Part shown: in pieces, positions 62,756 to 64,000 of the stretch
Layout of the letters: each line of letters opens with the position of its first letter
Position numbering within the stretch: position 1 is the first letter of the stretch
From: Lujinxingia vulgaris
GTDB lineage: Bacteria; Myxococcota_A; Bradymonadia; Bradymonadales; Bradymonadaceae
Direction: 5' to 3'
Assembly (NCBI RefSeq): GCF_007997005.1
Contig: NZ_VOSL01000052.1
Span: forward strand, 59,323-123,322
DNA length: 64,000 bases
The notes under the pieces: generated by a model
Told to the model about the DNA's origin: nothing
Database searches by the model: none
What the model saw: only the letters and a program-made list of their open reading frames with translations
Position numbers and translations under genes: made by a program

Positions 62756-64000
62756 TCAGACCAGGTTCTGATGGCGAAGCGCTCGGGCGACAGCAGCGTC
62801 GGCGCCCGGGCGAAGTTTGAGTTCGTCGGGGGGATCGGCCAACGCCTCCAGCAGGCCGCGGCGGCGCAGCGCCGCGAGCTCGGCGCGGGTCTGCTCCAGG
62901 CTCAGGCCAAGGATGCTGTGGGCCTGCAGCGCGCTGAGGCTTCCGTGCATCACCAGCGCGGCCAGGAGCAGGCGTTGCTCCAGGCTGAGGCCGTCGAGCA
63001 CGGGATGGGGAGCGCCGCGAAGCGGCGAAACCAGGATGCGAGAGTCATCAGTCGGATCGGGGTGCACCGCGCGCAACCACCACAGCAGCGCAGCGCGGGG
63101 GTTATGGCGGCTATGCGCCGCCAGGGCCTCAAAGAACTCGCGCTGCACCACCTCCGGGGCGGGCGCGCGACGTTGCAGACGCGCCAGGCGCTCGAGCCGA
63201 CCACGAGGTTGCGGCTCGAAGCTCAACCCAAAACCGCTGACGCGGTGGCGTGCCAGGATCATGGCTTCGAGCCAGGCGCCGTCGACCTCGGGCACACTCA
63301 CCGAGGTGGTGGCCACGCGCTGAAGGTTGAGGTGGGTGGCGGCGAAGTCGGCTGCGGCCTCATCCATAAGCAAGAGCCAGAAGATCGTCGGCGCGCTCTC
63401 GGCGAGGAGCTCAAAGAAGCGCTGCGCGAGCGCCACGCCCTCCTCGGTACGAAGCAGCACGCGGTGCGCCTCCTCGACCACCACGACGCGGCGGCCACGC
63501 TCATGATGCTGCAGATCGCGGGCGAGATCTTCAAAACACTCCGGGGCGTTTCCTCGCCCGCCGAGGGCCTCGTAGAGCGCGCGGGTCAGCGCGGCCTCCT
63601 CGCGGGCGACCGTGGCGAGGTTCAGGGTGATCACGCTCTCGGAACGAAGATCAGGGATGACGCCAAAGATGCGGGTCGGGACGAGGTGGCGCGCCAGGGT
63701 GCGCTTTCCGCTGCCGCGCGGGCCGCGAATCAGCGCCACCTCATCGACGCCGGCCGCCCAGCGGCGCGCGCTCTCCAGGAGGCGCTCCTCGACGCCCCGC
63801 TCGCGATAGAAGTCCGGGATATCGAGCGGGCTGGGCACAAAGAGACGCCTGTAGACCGATGGCGCCCGCGAGAAGGCCACCGGCTCATCAGCGAGGATGG
63901 CGCGGCGGCGCGCGTTCTCATCGTCGGGCAGGGGCGTGGCGCCGAGCAGCGCGCGGAGCTCTTCGCCCAGCTCCCGGGACCCGCTGGCGGCGCGGGCGCG
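62756..64000 (-). CDS. P-loop ATPase paired with MscS channel, 5' end beyond window
   Basis: The frame is open to the right edge; at least 414 residues are seen and the N-terminus is missing. An in-frame GTG exists at 63880, but the coding pattern continues upstream (LRALLGATPLPDDENARRR), so the real start lies outside. Motifs: IRGPRGSGKRTLARHL (Walker A), RRVVVVEEAHRVLL (Walker B with Glu pair), and a C-terminal helical region with a winged-helix-like end (LSALQAHSILGLSLEQTRAE). It resembles AAA+/ORC-like ATPases that switch bound partners. Its pairing with MscS by 10 bp suggests a regulatory link. Confidence 0.8.
   Translation of the reverse strand, partial: RARAASGSRELGEELRALLGATPLPDDENARRRAILADEPVAFSRAPSVYRRLFVPSPLDIPDFYRERGVEERLLESARRWAAGVDEVALIRGPRGSGKRTLARHLVPTRIFGVIPDLRSESVITLNLATVAREEAALTRALYEALGGRGNAPECFEDLARDLQHHERGRRVVVVEEAHRVLLRTEEGVALAQRFFELLAESAPTIFWLLLMDEAAADFAATHLNLQRVATTSVSVPEVDGAWLEAMILARHRVSGFGLSFEPQPRGRLERLARLQRRAPAPEVVQREFFEALAAHSRHNPRAALLWWLRAVHPDPTDDSRILVSPLRGAPHPVLDGLSLEQRLLLAALVMHGSLSALQAHSILGLSLEQTRAELAALRRRGLLEALADPPDELKLRPGADAAVARALRHQNLV

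Noticed and set aside
1..64000. tRNA, rRNA, CRISPR and mobile elements
   Set aside because: Looked for cloverleaf-like ends, rRNA motifs, short regular repeats and transposase motifs; none seen. A covariance-model scan would be the decisive check.

Overview
The window is about 64 kb of GC-rich DNA from a bacterium that looks like a Myxococcota-type delta-proteobacterium, most plausibly a Bradymonadales relative. The grounds are many secreted lipoproteins with Cys-rich repeats, FG-GAP/PKD-type surface proteins, one C-terminus resembling the MYXO-CTERM sorting signal, bacterial-type ribosomal operons and dense GC-rich coding on both strands. This placement is inferred from protein style; no rRNA gene is present to confirm it. 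I saw no tRNA, CRISPR array, insertion sequence or phage gene.

Left part (1-9.4 kb): a truncated TPR protein and a coiled-coil exported protein; a speD-speE spermidine pair; a PolX-family DNA polymerase with a PHP nuclease domain; a one-cysteine thiol peroxidase; two unknown lipoproteins; and a DUF4261 protein. Next (9.5-22.3 kb) is an envelope locus. A sigma-54-like promoter precedes three TadE/TadG-like pseudopilin genes and a membrane-anchored partner, followed by three large or Cys-rich lipoproteins (two of them sharing domains) and a small DUF1328 membrane protein. On the opposite strand are a lipoprotein with two tandem alkaline phosphatase domains and a TPR/coiled-coil lipoprotein (22.4-26.9 kb).

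Centre (27-45.8 kb, all minus strand): the str, S10, spc and alpha ribosomal protein clusters run in nearly standard order: rpsL-rpsG-fusA, rpsJ-rplDWB-rpsS-rplV-rpsC-rplP-rpmC-rpsQ-rplNX, rplE-rpsNH-rplFR-rpsE-rpmD-rplO-secY-adk, infA-rpmJ-rpsMK-rpoA-rplQ. Four genes often found here are absent: rplC (L3), rpsD (S4), tuf and map. Promoters and terminators visible in the long spacers suggest several transcription units: a near-consensus promoter before rpsL, a terminator after fusA, a hairpin and promoter between rplX and rplE, a promoter before infA and a terminator after rplQ.

The most interesting system (45.8-51.4 kb, minus strand) sits immediately upstream of the rpsL promoter: an apparently complete lasso-peptide gene cluster. 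In transcription order it holds a macrolactam synthetase (C), a 62-residue precursor (A), an ABC exporter (D), a PqqD-like leader-binding protein (B1), an HPr-kinase-like protein (K) and a transglutaminase-like leader peptidase (B2). The predicted core is GVTGEGVDFAQLAFE with a Gly1-Asp8 ring. Oddities are Ile in place of the usual Thr at leader position -2, a kinase beside a core that has no Ser, and an exporter whose Walker B catalytic Glu is Gln.

Right part (51.6-64 kb): a very large surface protein with FG-GAP, Cys-rich and PKD-like regions, followed by a lipoprotein; fabH; a two-TM protein; an outer-membrane-like protein translationally coupled to a class III aminotransferase; a small orphan protein with a good promoter; and an ATPase-MscS channel pair, the ATPase running off the right edge.
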